Notes: generated by a model from the sequence alone, not told the origin. DNA of 64,000 nt from Allokutzneria sp. A3M-2-11 16 (GCF_024213555.1 NZ_JANAVO010000001.1:1302001-1366000), one strand, 5' to 3'. Shown: positions 28,088-36,809, counted from the stretch's first letter. A program made the numbers and translations.

Positions 28088-28975
28088 TCACCAGCCGGGG
28101 GGCTGCTGCCGGTCCGCCATCTCCTCCAGCCTGCGCACCCGGTCGGCGATCGGCGGATGGGTGGAGAACAGTCGGGACATGCCGTCGCCGGGCCGGAACG
28201 GGTTGGCGATCATCAGGTGCGACTGGGAGACCAGCCGCGGTTCCGGCGCGAGCGGCGCCAGCTGGGTGCCCAGCGCCAGCTTGCGCAGCGCCGAGGCGAG
28301 CGCGAGCGGGTCGCCGGTGAGGTGCGCGCCGGACTCGTCGGCCTGGTACTCCCGCGACCGGCTCACCGCGAGCTGGACGATGCTCGCCGCGATCGGCCCG
28401 AGCACCGCGATCAGCAGCAGCGCCAGCGGGTTGGGCCGGTCCTCGTCGTCCCCGCCGCCGAAGAGCCCGGCGAACATCGCGATGTTGGCGAGGAAGGTCA
28501 CCACGCTGGCCAGCGCCCCGGCGACGGAGGAGATCAGGATGTCGCGGTTGTAGACGTGCGCGAGCTCGTGGCCGAGCACCGCGCGCAGTTCGCGCTCGTC
28601 GAGCAGCTCCAGGATTCCCGTGGTGCAGCACACGGCCGCGTGGCGCGGGCTTCGGCCGGTGGCGAAGGCGTTGGGGGCCTCGGTCGGGCTGAGGTAGAGC
28701 CGGGGCATCGGCTGCCGCGCCGAGGTGGCCAGCTCGCGGACGATCCGGTACATCGCGGGCTGCTCGGCCTGGGACACCGGACGGGCGTGCATGGCGCGCA
28801 GCGCCAGCTTGTCGGAGTTGAAGTAGGCGTAGGCGTTCATGCCGAGCGCCACGACCAGCGCCACCACCAGCCAGCCGCCCCCGAAGAGCGAGCCGACCAG
28901 GATGATCAGCGCGCTGAGCCCGCCGAGCAGCAAGGCGGTCCTCAACCCGTTGTAGTGCCTGTGCACGTCGCTCAA
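28088..28975 (-). CDS. htpX: HtpX family zinc metalloprotease
   Basis: A 295-aa membrane M48 protease. Two N-terminal helices ([35 protein letters not shown]) precede the zinc site HELAH (residues 136-140). The third ligand region is [11 protein letters not shown]. Two further hydrophobic segments lie between. HtpX degrades misfolded membrane proteins. It ends 15 bp from convergent rmlA and lies 84 bp downstream of the orphan nuoBCI genes on the same strand. Confidence 0.94.
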   Translation of the reverse strand: MSDVHRHYNGLRTALLLGGLSALIILVGSLFGGGWLVVALVVALGMNAYAYFNSDKLALRAMHARPVSQAEQPAMYRIVRELATSARQPMPRLYLSPTEAPNAFATGRSPRHAAVCCTTGILELLDERELRAVLGHELAHVYNRDILISSVAGALASVVTFLANIAMFAGLFGGGDDEDRPNPLALLLIAVLGPIAASIVQLAVSRSREYQADESGAHLTGDPLALASALRKLALGTQLAPLAPEPRLVSQSHLMIANPFRPGDGMSRLFSTHPPIADRVRRLEEMADRQQPPGW

Positions 28976-29059
28976 CCTCCGGATGATGCGCGGTTCCGAG
29001 GGTCTGCCCGGTTAGTCGCTTTCCAGTAGAACAACGTCGGCACCGAAGTGGAAGTTCCG

Positions 29060-29494
29060 TCAGCGGCCCGGGCGGCCGCCGCGCTGGGCCGCTTCGGGGG
29101 CCGGTTCGGCGGCCGGGTCCAGCGGTGGCGGCGGTGGCACGGCGGCCACCCACTCGCCCAGTGCCGGGCGCTCGTGCACGAGTTCGGCCACGGCTCCGGA
29201 GCCGTCCAGCTCGCCGGTGCCCGGGTAGTCGAAGTCCGGTGCCCAGTGCAGCGCGTCGAAGGGGCAGACCTCGACGCAGATCCCGCAGTACAGGCACTGC
29301 CCGTAGTCGATGGCGAAGCGGTCCAGCACGTTGCGCTGCCTCGGCCTTTTCGAGCCGGGTTCCTGAACCGTCTCCGTGTGCGAGGTGATGTGCAGGCACC
29401 AGTCGGGGCACTCGCGCGCGCAGATCATGCACACCGTGCAGTTCTGCTCCAGCAGCGCGATCACGCCGCGGGTGCGGGGTGGCAGGTCGGTCAC
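29060..29494 (-). CDS. NuoI-like 8Fe ferredoxin, orphan copy
   Basis: A 144-aa ferredoxin-type protein from GTG 29494, overlapping the upstream NuoC-like stop (GTGA). Two [4Fe-4S] motifs are complete: [12 protein letters not shown] and [12 protein letters not shown]. The segments [13 protein letters not shown] and [11 protein letters not shown] are typical of the second-type NuoI found in actinobacterial partial complex I clusters. The C-terminus is proline-rich ([15 protein letters not shown]). It differs clearly from the NuoI of the main operon (51771-52319). It probably passes electrons to the orphan NuoB-like subunit. Confidence 0.88.
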   Translation of the reverse strand: MTDLPPRTRGVIALLEQNCTVCMICARECPDWCLHITSHTETVQEPGSKRPRQRNVLDRFAIDYGQCLYCGICVEVCPFDALHWAPDFDYPGTGELDGSGAVAELVHERPALGEWVAAVPPPPPLDPAAEPAPEAAQRGGRPGR

Positions 29495-30063
29495 TGCTGG
29501 GGCTCCTCTCGGCGCGGTCCCCACTCGGGGCCGGGCACTCCGGGCGGGGCGAGGCGGCGGCGGCTCGGCGCACTGGTGTCGGCCTCCCCCGGTTCCAGGC
29601 CGCCCGGCCACGGCCGCACCACTCTGGCCGCGAGCACGAAGTCCTTGCGCAGCGGGTGTCCCGCGAAGGAGTCCGGCAGCAGGAGCCGACGAGGATCGGG
29701 ATGGCCCGCCAGCGCGATGCCGAACATCTCGGCCGCCTCGCGCTCGTGCCACGCCGCGCCCGCCCACACGGACGCGAGGCTGGGCAGCGCTTCGCCCGAG
29801 GGCAGTTCCGTCCGCATGAGCAGGCCCGCGCGCTCGCCGGGGTGGACGACGTGCAGCGTGACCGCGTGCCGTTCCCCCACCGCTCCGGGCCTGCCCGCGT
29901 CCTCGACGCCCAGCCAGTCGAACATCCGGCAACCCAGGGCGTTCTTCGCCGCGAGCGCCGCGCCGTGCCAGCTCTCCAGGGGCACGATCGCGCGCTGCCG
30001 CCCGAACTCCAGCCGGGTGGTCACACCGTCCACCTCGGCCGCCAGCGCCTCGGCGAGGCTCAT
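29491..30063 (-). CDS. NuoC-like (30-kDa) subunit, orphan copy
   Basis: A 190-aa protein with the 30-kDa subunit signature [20 protein letters not shown] followed by [21 protein letters not shown] 30063 overlaps the NuoB-like stop by 4 bp. It is not fused to NuoD. The C-terminal ~40 residues are proline/arginine-rich. It is part of a three-gene block with NuoB-like and NuoI-like genes. Confidence 0.88.
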   Translation of the reverse strand: MSLAEALAAEVDGVTTRLEFGRQRAIVPLESWHGAALAAKNALGCRMFDWLGVEDAGRPGAVGERHAVTLHVVHPGERAGLLMRTELPSGEALPSLASVWAGAAWHEREAAEMFGIALAGHPDPRRLLLPDSFAGHPLRKDFVLAARVVRPWPGGLEPGEADTSAPSRRRLAPPGVPGPEWGPRREEPQQ

Positions 30064-30497
30064 GCGGGCACCTGCCCGGTGATCAGGCGGTGCAGTGCGG
30101 CCAGCCCTTCGAGCAGCGCCTCCGGCCGCGGCGGGCAGCCGGGCACCGCGACGTGCACCGGCAGCAGCTGGTCGATGCCCTTGGTGACCGCGTAGGAATC
30201 CCAGTACGGCCCGCCGGTGTTGGAGCACGCGCCGACGGAGAGCACGTACTTCGGCTCCGGCATCGCCCGGTAGGTCTCCAGCACCGCGGGCAGCATCACG
30301 TCGGTGACCGTGCCGGAGACGACGAGCACGTGGGCACGTTCGTCGCTGACCACCGGGGTGACGCCGAGCCGCTCCAGTGCGTCCTCGTCGAGGCCGTGCA
30401 ACGCCGCCATGACCTCGACTCCGCAGCAGGCGAGCCCGAGGTCGAGCACGGTCAGCTCGAAGCTGACGCCCCAATCGTGACTCAGGAGGGTTCTCAC
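30060..30497 (-). CDS. NuoB-like (PSST) subunit, orphan copy
   Basis: A 145-aa NuoB-family protein. All ligands for the terminal [4Fe-4S] cluster are visible: Cys24-Cys25 (LACCGVEVM), [10 protein letters not shown] and VPGCPPRPE. It is shorter than the main-operon NuoB (183 aa) and first in the orphan trio. No NuoD, NuoH or antiporter-like subunits accompany it here, so its partner complex must be encoded elsewhere or be unconventional. Confidence 0.9.
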   Translation of the reverse strand: MRTLLSHDWGVSFELTVLDLGLACCGVEVMAALHGLDEDALERLGVTPVVSDERAHVLVVSGTVTDVMLPAVLETYRAMPEPKYVLSVGACSNTGGPYWDSYAVTKGIDQLLPVHVAVPGCPPRPEALLEGLAALHRLITGQVPA

Positions 30498-30565
30498 ATC
30501 GACCGAGAGTAGGACGAGGAGCTTTTAGGCACCTGCTCAGGGCAGGCCAGCCGGAACCTCGGACA

Positions 30566-30598
30566 GTAGTCAACCGACTACGGATAGAGAGTACTCTC
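30566..30598. promoter_or_regulatory. Two palindromes between the GntR gene and nuoB-like gene
   Basis: GTAGTC-AACC-GACTAC at 30566-30581 and GAGAGTACTCTC at 30587-30598 lie in the 159-bp divergent spacer. They are plausible operators for the adjacent GntR regulator acting on itself and perhaps on the nuo-like genes. Confidence 0.5.
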
Positions 30599-30656
30599 GG
30601 CCGGTGGGGCAGAGGGTTCATTACTGAGCGGGCAATTCGACAGGAAGGCAGTCCCA

Positions 30657-31421
30657 GTGGCCGATCCGGGCTCTGCGTACCGGGTGAAGTTCCGAGGAAT
30701 AGCAGACGAGCTGCGTGCAGCCATCCTGGCTGGCAAGTATCCCCCTGGTTCCCGCCTGCCGGGGGAGAATGACCTGATGGAGCGCTACGGCGCGGCGCGG
30801 ATGACCGTGCGCGCGGCGTTGGACGTGCTCAAGAACGAGGGACTGGCGTGGTCCCGGCGGGGTTCCGGTGTCTACGTGCGCGACGACCGGCTGATCCGCA
30901 GGCTGCCGCCGCAGCGGGTCCGCGGTGACGCGCAGGAGACGTGCGCGCCGAGGTGGAAGACGGATCCGAGTTCGCTGAGCCTGACCATCGACAGCGTGGA
31001 CGTGATCGAGCAGGAGACGCCCGAGCACGTGGCCAGGGTGCTCGGCATGCCGTCGCAGAGCCGGGTGTGGGCGCGCAAGCGGCGCAACCTGGTTGACGGG
31101 CGTCCGGTGATGCTCTGCGTGTCGTTCTTCCCGGCGCGGCTGGCGGTGGGCACCCCGCTCACCAAGATCAATCCTGGGCCGGGTGGCGTGTACGCGCGGC
31201 TGCGGGAGCTGGGCAAGCCCGCGGTGGTCTTCCGGGAGGAGATCAGGGCGCGCATGCCGCAGGGCGACGAGGTCACCGCGTTGCAGTTGGAGCCGGGCAC
31301 TCCGCTGATGGTGGTGGCGAGGACCGCGTTCACCGGCAACGGTGAGCCGGTCGAGCTGACGGAGATGACGATGGACGCGGGCAGCTACGTCCTGGAGTAC
31401 GAGTTCCCCGCACAGCCCTGA
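30657..31421 (+). CDS. GntR family regulator, HutC/UTRA type
   Basis: A 254-aa regulator from GTG 30657 (GGAAGG nine bases upstream). The N-terminal winged helix shows YPPGSRLPGENDLMERYGAA and RMTVRAALDVLKNEGL. The C-terminal UTRA ligand-binding domain (~100-250) ends GSYVLEYEF. Such proteins usually repress a neighbouring operon until a small metabolite binds. The divergent nuoBCI-like block and the palindromes in the shared spacer suggest the target; the effector is unknown. Confidence 0.9.
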   Translation: MADPGSAYRVKFRGIADELRAAILAGKYPPGSRLPGENDLMERYGAARMTVRAALDVLKNEGLAWSRRGSGVYVRDDRLIRRLPPQRVRGDAQETCAPRWKTDPSSLSLTIDSVDVIEQETPEHVARVLGMPSQSRVWARKRRNLVDGRPVMLCVSFFPARLAVGTPLTKINPGPGGVYARLRELGKPAVVFREEIRARMPQGDEVTALQLEPGTPLMVVARTAFTGNGEPVELTEMTMDAGSYVLEYEFPAQP

Positions 31422-31547
31422 GCTCCTGGGAACCGGCGGGCGGCCGGAGGAGAGCGCGGCGGCGGTGAAGCAATATCCGCCCTGATCATGGATTGGGGCT
31501 TCGGCGGCTCGCGTTGGGGCGGGCCTGGTTGGGATAATGAGGACTTA

Positions 31548-31575
31548 GGGGGTCCCCGGTACCTGGGGGACCCCC
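31548..31575 (+). terminator. Terminator after the GntR gene
   Basis: Perfect 10-bp arms GGGGGTCCCC/GGGGACCCCC with an 8-base loop, followed by GTTTGACGTTT. It lies 126 bp after the GntR stop. Confidence 0.7.
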
Positions 31576-31614
31576 GTTTGACGTTTCGGGCGCATTGCGG
31601 CCCGAATGAGGAAA

Positions 31615-31642
31615 GAACGGCCCCGAGAATTCGAGGCCGTTC
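31615..31642 (-). terminator. Terminator of the four-helix membrane protein gene
   Basis: Arms GAACGGCC/GGCCGTTC enclose a 12-base loop. On the minus strand it is followed by TTTCCTC. It lies 57 bp past the stop of the membrane protein gene at 31699. Confidence 0.7.
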
Positions 31643-31698
31643 CCCTCACCCCCAGTCGCGGCGCGGGTTCCCCCCTGCGCCGCGAGGTTCCTTCCGCC

Positions 31699-32232
31699 TC
31701 AGCGCAACCGCAGCGCGTACGCCTCGGTGAGCGGCGCCGTGTCGGCGGCCTTGGACCGCTGGAAGAACTCGTTGCTAGCGGGCAGCCAGAGCGAGATCAC
31801 GGTGCCGACCTGGAGGACCTGGGCGGCCATCACGGCGAAAACGATCACCGACGGGTAGCGCGCGTCGCCGCTCAGGAACGCGGCCAGCACGGTGAACACC
31901 GCGACGACGGTCAGCAGCACCCGCGCCCAGTTCTTGCCCCTCGTCGCGAGCACGCCGAGCAGCATCAGCGCCGCGCAGCAGATTCCCTGGAAAACCGCTG
32001 AGGAGCGCAGGCTGTCGTCGATACTCGCTCCGGCGATGTCGCCGACCGCGGACTGGCTGAGGATCCCGCCGACCATGTCGGCGGTGGCGTCCTGGACGAT
32101 GCGGACGAGCTCGTCCCGGTGCGCGAAGGTCAGCACCAGCCCGGCGACGGTGGCCACCACCGACGCCGCGACCAGCACGAACGACACCCGCATCGCGGTG
32201 GGCGCCGACGGCTTCGGCCCGTGTGAGGACAC
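31699..32232 (-). CDS. Four-helix membrane protein of unknown function
   Basis: A 177-aa protein from GTG 32232 with GGAG upstream. Four hydrophobic segments are evident: SFVLVAASVVATVAGLVLTF; FQGICCAALMLLGVLAT; VLLTVVAVFTVLAAFLSG; VIVFAVMAAQVLQVGTVISL. A 50-residue extracytoplasmic loop lies between the first two. The family is not recognised, though similar four-helix proteins are common in actinomycetes. It is divergent from the LysR-type regulator gene. Confidence 0.8.
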   Translation of the reverse strand: MSSHGPKPSAPTAMRVSFVLVAASVVATVAGLVLTFAHRDELVRIVQDATADMVGGILSQSAVGDIAGASIDDSLRSSAVFQGICCAALMLLGVLATRGKNWARVLLTVVAVFTVLAAFLSGDARYPSVIVFAVMAAQVLQVGTVISLWLPASNEFFQRSKAADTAPLTEAYALRLR

Positions 32233-32400
32233 AGAAAACTCCTAGCAGGTATATGGCATTTCCCGAGCCGGGCGAGTAGTAAGGAAAGGGATTTGCCCGG
32301 CGACCGCTTGACGGGCAGTATTCAAACCATCAGGAACCACAATTGTCCAGTCGGATAGAATAGACTTAGCGATCAGTTCGGATTGAAATGGAATCAAGTT

Positions 32401-32411
32401 CAGTTCAACTG
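32401..32411. promoter_or_regulatory. Palindrome upstream of LysR-type gene
   Basis: CAGTT-C-AACTG lies 39 bp before the LysR-type start, in an unusually A/T-rich 217-bp spacer (32233-32449). A related CCAGTTGACCAG follows at 32421. A LysR self-regulation site is possible but not shown. Confidence 0.35.
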
Positions 32412-32449
32412 GACTCCGCACCAGTTGACCAGACGGAAAAGGACTCGAC

Positions 32450-33514
32450 TTGACCGCCGACCCCGGACCGGATCCGTTGGAGGACCGGGCACTGGACCGG
32501 CTGCTGGACTGCCCAGCGGCTCTGCTGGACGTCACCTTCGACCAGCTGCGCACCCTGCTGGTGGTGCACGAGAAGGGCTCGGCGCTGCGCGCGGCCCGCA
32601 CCCTGGGGCGGGACCAGTCGAGCGTGCAGAAACAACTCGACACGCTCAACCGGAACTTCCAGGCGCTGTGCGGGACGGCGCTGGTGGAGAAACGCGGACG
32701 CGGCCAGGACTTCCTGTTCACCCCGGTCGGCAGGAGCGCGGTGGAGCTGACCAGGAAGGCGCTGGAGGGCGGGCTGGACGCCATCCAGGGTTGGCGGCAC
32801 CAGCTCGGCCGGACGCTGACGGTCGGCACGACCCGGTTCACCCTGGAGTACCTGGGGCAGGCGTGGCGGCACGTCGCCGAGGAGTTCCGGGCCCGGGAGA
32901 TCGAGCTGCGCATCGTGCACATCCGCTCGAAGGACCTGTGGGGAAAGCTCGACGCCGGTGAGGTGGACCTGGTGTGCGGCACCACGATCGTCGACCCGGC
33001 GGACAGCGGTGAACTGGACCGGTTCGAGGTGCTGCCGTGGTGGCGGCAGAGCAGGCCGGTGGTGCTGACCAACCTCTCCGAGGAGGAGCTGCCCGGCCGG
33101 GTGGTGGACGCGAAGCGGCTGCGGAAGCTGCCGATGATCCTGCCGTCCGCGGGCATGGTGAACGACTTCCTGCGCCGGTGGTACGGGCCGGAGTACCGGG
33201 CCCAGCTGACCGTGGCCGCGGAGATCGAGGAGATCCACTACGGCACGACGCTGCTGCGCTCGCGGCTGGCGCGGGGCTGCATGGTGGTCACCCAGGGCGT
33301 CGGCCAGGCGGCGCTGGACGGGCAGTTCGGCGAGTCGGTGCCGTTGCGGGTGCTCGAGCTGGACGACGAGTCGCGGCCGCGGCTGCAGCAGTTCACCGGC
33401 GTGTTCGCGCGCAAGGGCGAGCGCGCGAAGCACACCGCGGACCACCCGCTGAACCTGCTGTGGACGGCGTTCGAGAAGGAGGCGCCGTCGGACCTGGTCG
33501 CCGACCCGCTGTGA
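32450..33514 (+). CDS. LysR family transcriptional regulator
   Basis: A 354-aa regulator from a TTG (32450) preceded by GGAAAAGGA. It has an extra ~25 residues before the DNA-binding helix-turn-helix (FDQLRTLLVVHEKGSALRAA; LGRDQSSVQKQLDTLNRNF). The periplasmic-binding-like effector domain is residues ~120-340 (LTVGTTRFTLEYLGQAWRHV; VDLVCGTTIVDP). The target is unknown; the divergent membrane protein gene is the usual suspect by position. Confidence 0.88.
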   Translation: MTADPGPDPLEDRALDRLLDCPAALLDVTFDQLRTLLVVHEKGSALRAARTLGRDQSSVQKQLDTLNRNFQALCGTALVEKRGRGQDFLFTPVGRSAVELTRKALEGGLDAIQGWRHQLGRTLTVGTTRFTLEYLGQAWRHVAEEFRAREIELRIVHIRSKDLWGKLDAGEVDLVCGTTIVDPADSGELDRFEVLPWWRQSRPVVLTNLSEEELPGRVVDAKRLRKLPMILPSAGMVNDFLRRWYGPEYRAQLTVAAEIEEIHYGTTLLRSRLARGCMVVTQGVGQAALDGQFGESVPLRVLELDDESRPRLQQFTGVFARKGERAKHTADHPLNLLWTAFEKEAPSDLVADPL

Positions 33515-33755
33515 GACGAGTTCGGCCCTGGTCACGGATCGGGCCGCGGCGATCAACCAGTCGGCTGATCTTGTCAGCCCTCCGGTCAACAACGTTGGCA
33601 ACACGGCTACGGGCTTCCCGCAATCGCGTCGAGATCCGCCCACAACCAGGCCCGCGCGGAGCCGTCCGAACTTTTTCTGGCGGATGTGTCGAATCCAGCC
33701 GCTCCTGTTCGACGCACTGATGAAACCGCACCTCAGACCAACCAAGGAGCACCCC

Positions 33756-34331
33756 ATGCGCACCCTGATCTCCACCGCGTTCGTCTCGCTCGACGGCGTC
33801 GTCGAAGGCCCCGGCGGAGAACCGGGCTACCGCAACTCGGGCTGGACGTTCCAGGGCATCGAGTTCGACCCCGCCGCCTACGAGCTCAAGAGCCGCGAGC
33901 AGGACGAGGCCGCCGCGATGCTGCTCGGTCGCGTCAGCTACCAGGCGTTCTCCCCGGTCTGGCCGGGCATGACCGAGGAGTTCCCCCGCTACAACGCGAT
34001 GCCCAAGTACGTCGTCTCGACGACCTTGAAGGAGGAGGACCTCGTCTCCAACTGGGGCGAGACCACCATCCTCCGGTCCCTCGACGACGTCGCCGCGCTC
34101 AAGCGGACCGAGGGCGGGCCGATCACCATCCACGGCAGCGCCGACCTGAACCGCAACCTCTCCGACGCCGGCCTCATCGATCGCTACCACCTGCTCGTCT
34201 TCCCCGTCCTGCTCGGCGCGGGCAAGCGCCTGTTCAGCGGCACCGACAAGGACAAGCAGAGGCTCACGCTCGTCGAGAGCGAGTCCTACGCCAACGGCAT
34301 CCAGAAGCTCGTCTACGACGTCACCCGCTGA
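33756..34331 (+). CDS. Dihydrofolate reductase-like (RibD C-terminal domain) protein
   Basis: A 191-aa RibD_C/DHFR-fold protein. ATG 33756 follows AAGGAG; upstream in-frame codons are ignored. Motifs include MRTLISTAFVSLDGVVEGPG, AAAMLLGRVSYQAFSPVWPG, YVVSTTLKEEDLVSNW and GSADLNRNLSDAGLIDRYHL, ending KLVYDVTR. Members are stand-alone reductases of unknown substrate (YyaP/YwjB group), distinct from FolA and RibD. No riboflavin or folate genes are nearby. Confidence 0.9.
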   Translation: MRTLISTAFVSLDGVVEGPGGEPGYRNSGWTFQGIEFDPAAYELKSREQDEAAAMLLGRVSYQAFSPVWPGMTEEFPRYNAMPKYVVSTTLKEEDLVSNWGETTILRSLDDVAALKRTEGGPITIHGSADLNRNLSDAGLIDRYHLLVFPVLLGAGKRLFSGTDKDKQRLTLVESESYANGIQKLVYDVTR

Positions 34332-34749
34332 CCACGACCCGCCTGCGGTCAACGGTGTGATTCGCGGAGGCCAACCGGACGCCGTTGACCGCTGGGCGGG
34401 CATGTGGTTCACCTGGGACGAGGTGAGCTGTAGGCGTTGGGCTTGCTCCACGGGATCGATCTGCGTCATGGACCGGACGAGGGACTACCTCCATGACGAC
34501 GACCAGATTCGCGCATGGCTGCTGGAACTACGAACCTGCCGCGACACCGCCATGGTGCAGCACTGCGTTGATCAGCCTCAACGTCGCTGACCTGCGCGTT
34601 TGACGCTCCTCAGCTACAGGGGCACGCACTCTGCTCCGCGCATGTCCCGTAGCCACGCAGGCTGCCACCAGCTGCCCACGCCGCATCCTGGACGTCTGAG
34701 CCGAATAAGGCCAGGTGAGAGCATCTGCGCCAACTGAACGAGGAAATCT

Positions 34750-34908
34750 ATGGTGACGGAGGTAGACATTGGCCGCTGGGCGTGGGTACTATCCTCCGCG
34801 TTGAACAAGAGAGAACATGGCACGGGAGATGACGAACTACCCGTGAGGTCAACGCAAGACGGTCAGGCGTGCCGGAGCCGATCAGTAGAAGGGGCTCCAG
34901 GCTGGTGA
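34750..34908 (+). CDS. Possible 52-aa small protein or leader peptide
   Basis: An ATG at 34750 lies six bases after GAGGA. It opens a 52-codon frame beginning MVTEVDIGRWAWVLSSAL, with stop at 34906-34908. The last third overlaps the first direct repeat. The ribosome-binding site is good but no family is recognised, so this may be chance or a leader peptide. Confidence 0.25.
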   Translation: MVTEVDIGRWAWVLSSALNKREHGTGDDELPVRSTQDGQACRSRSVEGAPGW

Positions 34909-35145
34909 CCAAGGGCAGTCGGTGAGCAAGACCGGAAGCACTACCGCGGTACGCACGAAACCCGGAGCCGACAGCCGCGCATACCAGCAAGTGCAAAGCG
35001 CAGTTCAGGTTGAAGTTGCAGTACAGGTTGCAAGCGCACGACGGTCAGGCGTGCCGGAGCCGATCAGCGGAAGGGTTCCGGCAGGTGGCCAAGGGCGGTC
35101 GGCGAGGTGAATCCGGCATGTGCATGAGGTCCGGAGCCGACAGCC
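34858..35145. repeat. Two imperfect direct repeats of ~105-120 bp
   Basis: Unit A (34858-34976) and unit B (35040-35145) share an identical 28-bp opening and a matching GTGRCCAAGGGCRGTCGGYG block (R and Y mark differences). Both close on the same CCGGAGCCGACAGCC. The word CCGGAGCCGA occurs four times, at 34872, 34962, 35054 and 35131, spaced 77-92 bp apart. This is not a CRISPR layout. It could be a duplicated RNA domain or regulatory module. Confidence 0.7.
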
Positions 35146-35376
35146 ACGTGAGAACACGAAAGTCAGTAATCAGAGGAGAAGGGAAGGGTTGCACACCATC
35201 GGATCGCCCGCCTTCGGCTGAACTCCGCCGGACGGGTACCGCGGTTCCATCAGATTGGAAGGTGGTCTTCGGTTACGCACACGCGATCCCCGCTTCACCC
35301 GCTTCTCGTGCGGGTCACGCGGACAGAGAAAGTCGATCTCACGGTCGGCTAGGTGGAAGTGAAACCCAATGACCCT

Positions 35377-35406
35377 GGGGCCCCGGTGCTACGGCACCGG
35401 GGCCCC
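35377..35406 (+). terminator. 13-bp perfect hairpin just before the MerR-like gene
   Basis: Arms GGGGCCCCGGTGC/GCACCGGGGCCCC close a four-base TACG loop, only 18 bp before the MerR-like ATG and just ahead of its GGAGG-like site. It may end the upstream transcript or act as an attenuator controlling the gene. Confidence 0.7.
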
Positions 35407-35424
35407 TCGTGATGCGGAGGCGCG

Positions 35425-35772
35425 ATGATCCCAGAAACCCACGAAACAGCGAACAACGAACCGCAGACCACAGCCGAGAAGTTCGACGACGACCACTACC
35501 CCGCCTATTCCATGGGCCGGGCCGCGGAACTGCTCGACACCTCGGCGAACTTCCTGCGCAGCCTGGACGAGGCGAAACTCATCGAGCCCCAGCGCTCGGC
35601 TGGCGGACACCGCCGGTACAGCCGCTACCAACTGCGCCTGGCCGCCCGTGTCCGCGCTTTGGTCGACCAGGGCACCGGACTGGATGCCGCCTGCCGCATC
35701 GTCACCTTGGAAGACCAACTCCGAGAAGCCCAAGCTCTCAACACCGATGCCAGGCGCCCGCAGGCGCCCTAG
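35425..35772 (+). CDS. MerR-like small transcriptional regulator
   Basis: A 115-aa protein with an N-terminal tail of ~27 residues, then a MerR-type winged helix (YSMGRAAELLDTSANFLRSL; IEPQRSAGGHRRYSRYQLRL; AARVRALVDQGTGLDAACRI) and a short coiled C-terminus (TLEDQLREAQAL). There is no effector domain. GCGGAGG lies upstream of the ATG. It is preceded by a strong hairpin and the repeat-bearing segment, which together may form its control region. Confidence 0.88.
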   Translation: MIPETHETANNEPQTTAEKFDDDHYPAYSMGRAAELLDTSANFLRSLDEAKLIEPQRSAGGHRRYSRYQLRLAARVRALVDQGTGLDAACRIVTLEDQLREAQALNTDARRPQAP

Positions 35773-35889
35773 AGGTATCCCCGCTGCCGGGTGTGCGGAC
35801 GATCCGAAAATCGGGACGTCGACCCGAAACGAGTCCCTGCGGCAATGAAGAGACCCCCGACAACAACGTCGCCGGGGGTGCTCAAGCGA

Positions 35890-36762
35890 TCAGGCGCGGA
35901 GCTCCATGGTGCAGCACTTGGGGCCGCCGCCGGACTTGCGGAGTTCGGAGATGTCGACGTAGTGCGTGCGGAAACCGCGGGCTTCGAGCGCGGCGCCGAG
36001 AGCGGTGGCCTCGACGGGCAGGACGACGTTGTAGCCGTCGGAGACGCCGTTGAGGCCGAGGCACGCGGCATCGGCCTCGGTGGCGAGGACGGCATCGGGG
36101 AACAGCAGCTCCAGGACGCGCTGCGAACCGGGCGAGAAGGCGGCGGGGTAGTACGTCACGAGCGGGTTGTCGCGGGAGTCGTCGAGGACGGCCAGCGCGG
36201 TGTCGAGGTGGTAGTAGCGCGGATCGACGAGCTTGAGCGACACGACGGGAACACCGAGGATCTCCTGCGCCTCGGCGTGCGCGCCGGGGTCGGTGCGGAA
36301 GCCGGTGCCCGCGAGCAGGACGCGCCCGCTCCACGCGAAGTCGCCCTCGGCCTCGTTGATGTTGGCGGGCATGACCACGTCGCGGAAGCCGTGCTCCAGG
36401 AACCAGCGGCGGTAGAACTCGGCCTCACCGGCGCGCTCGGGGGCCCGGAAGCGGGCGCCGAGGACGCGGCCGTGCACGACGGTGCCGGAGTTGGCGGCGA
36501 AGACCATGTCGGGCAGGCCGGGCTGCGGCTCGATCTCCTCGACGACGTGGCCGAGGCTCTCGTAGGTCCGCTTCAGCTCCGACCACTGTTCCAGCGCACG
36601 CTCCGTGCTCACCGGTTCGCTGGGGTCCATCCACGGGTTGATCGCGTACTCGACGGTGAAGAACTTGGGGGCGCACATGAGGTAGCGCCGGGTGGTGGGC
36701 GTGCGGGCGGCGGCGAGCGCGCTGGCCCCGGAGACGGGGCGGACCTCAACGGCGGACGACAT
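35890..36762 (-). CDS. Dimethylargininase-like amidinohydrolase
   Basis: A 290-aa member of the amidinotransferase/DDAH superfamily. ATG 36762 (MSSAVEVRPVSGASAL) is preferred to the in-frame start 30 bp upstream. Landmarks are MCAPKFFTVEYAINPWMDPS, GLPDMVFAANSGTV, INEAEGDFAW, the catalytic-His segment RYYHLDTALAVL, and the C-terminal GGGPKCCTMEL, which supplies the nucleophilic Cys. Likely reaction: hydrolysis of dimethylarginine or a related guanidino compound to citrulline plus amine. It is divergent from an Lrp/AsnC regulator, which probably controls it. Confidence 0.88.
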   Translation of the reverse strand: MSSAVEVRPVSGASALAAARTPTTRRYLMCAPKFFTVEYAINPWMDPSEPVSTERALEQWSELKRTYESLGHVVEEIEPQPGLPDMVFAANSGTVVHGRVLGARFRAPERAGEAEFYRRWFLEHGFRDVVMPANINEAEGDFAWSGRVLLAGTGFRTDPGAHAEAQEILGVPVVSLKLVDPRYYHLDTALAVLDDSRDNPLVTYYPAAFSPGSQRVLELLFPDAVLATEADAACLGLNGVSDGYNVVLPVEATALGAALEARGFRTHYVDISELRKSGGGPKCCTMELRA

Positions 36763-36809
36763 GATTCGAAATCTAAGTGGCGAACTGACCATCGATCAAC
36801 GCCGCTTCA

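Larger units (their letters stand above)
34332..35376. other. Gene-poor segment before the MerR-like gene
   Basis: About 1.05 kb with no convincing gene of normal size. Frames at 34357-34590, 34922-35110 and 35010-35372 lack family resemblance, and the latter two run through the repeats. The segment holds the imperfect direct repeats at 34858-35145, a small possible ORF at 34750, and ends in the strong hairpin at 35377. It may encode a structured RNA or be a decayed mobile element. Confidence 0.55.

Noticed and set aside
31488-31730. An 80-aa plus-strand frame after the GntR gene
   Set aside because: It crosses both terminator hairpins and has composition typical of non-coding GC-rich DNA.
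33393-34469. A 358-aa minus-strand frame
   Set aside because: Shadow of the LysR-type 3' end and the RibD/DHFR-like gene; no recognisable family or ribosome-binding site.
34858-35145. CRISPR-like array
   Set aside because: Only two long imperfect units with degenerate interiors; no short identical repeats with unique spacers and no cas genes.
34332-35424. Group II intron with reverse transcriptase
   Set aside because: No RT frame exists and no domain V could be recognised by eye; kept only as one hypothesis for the segment.
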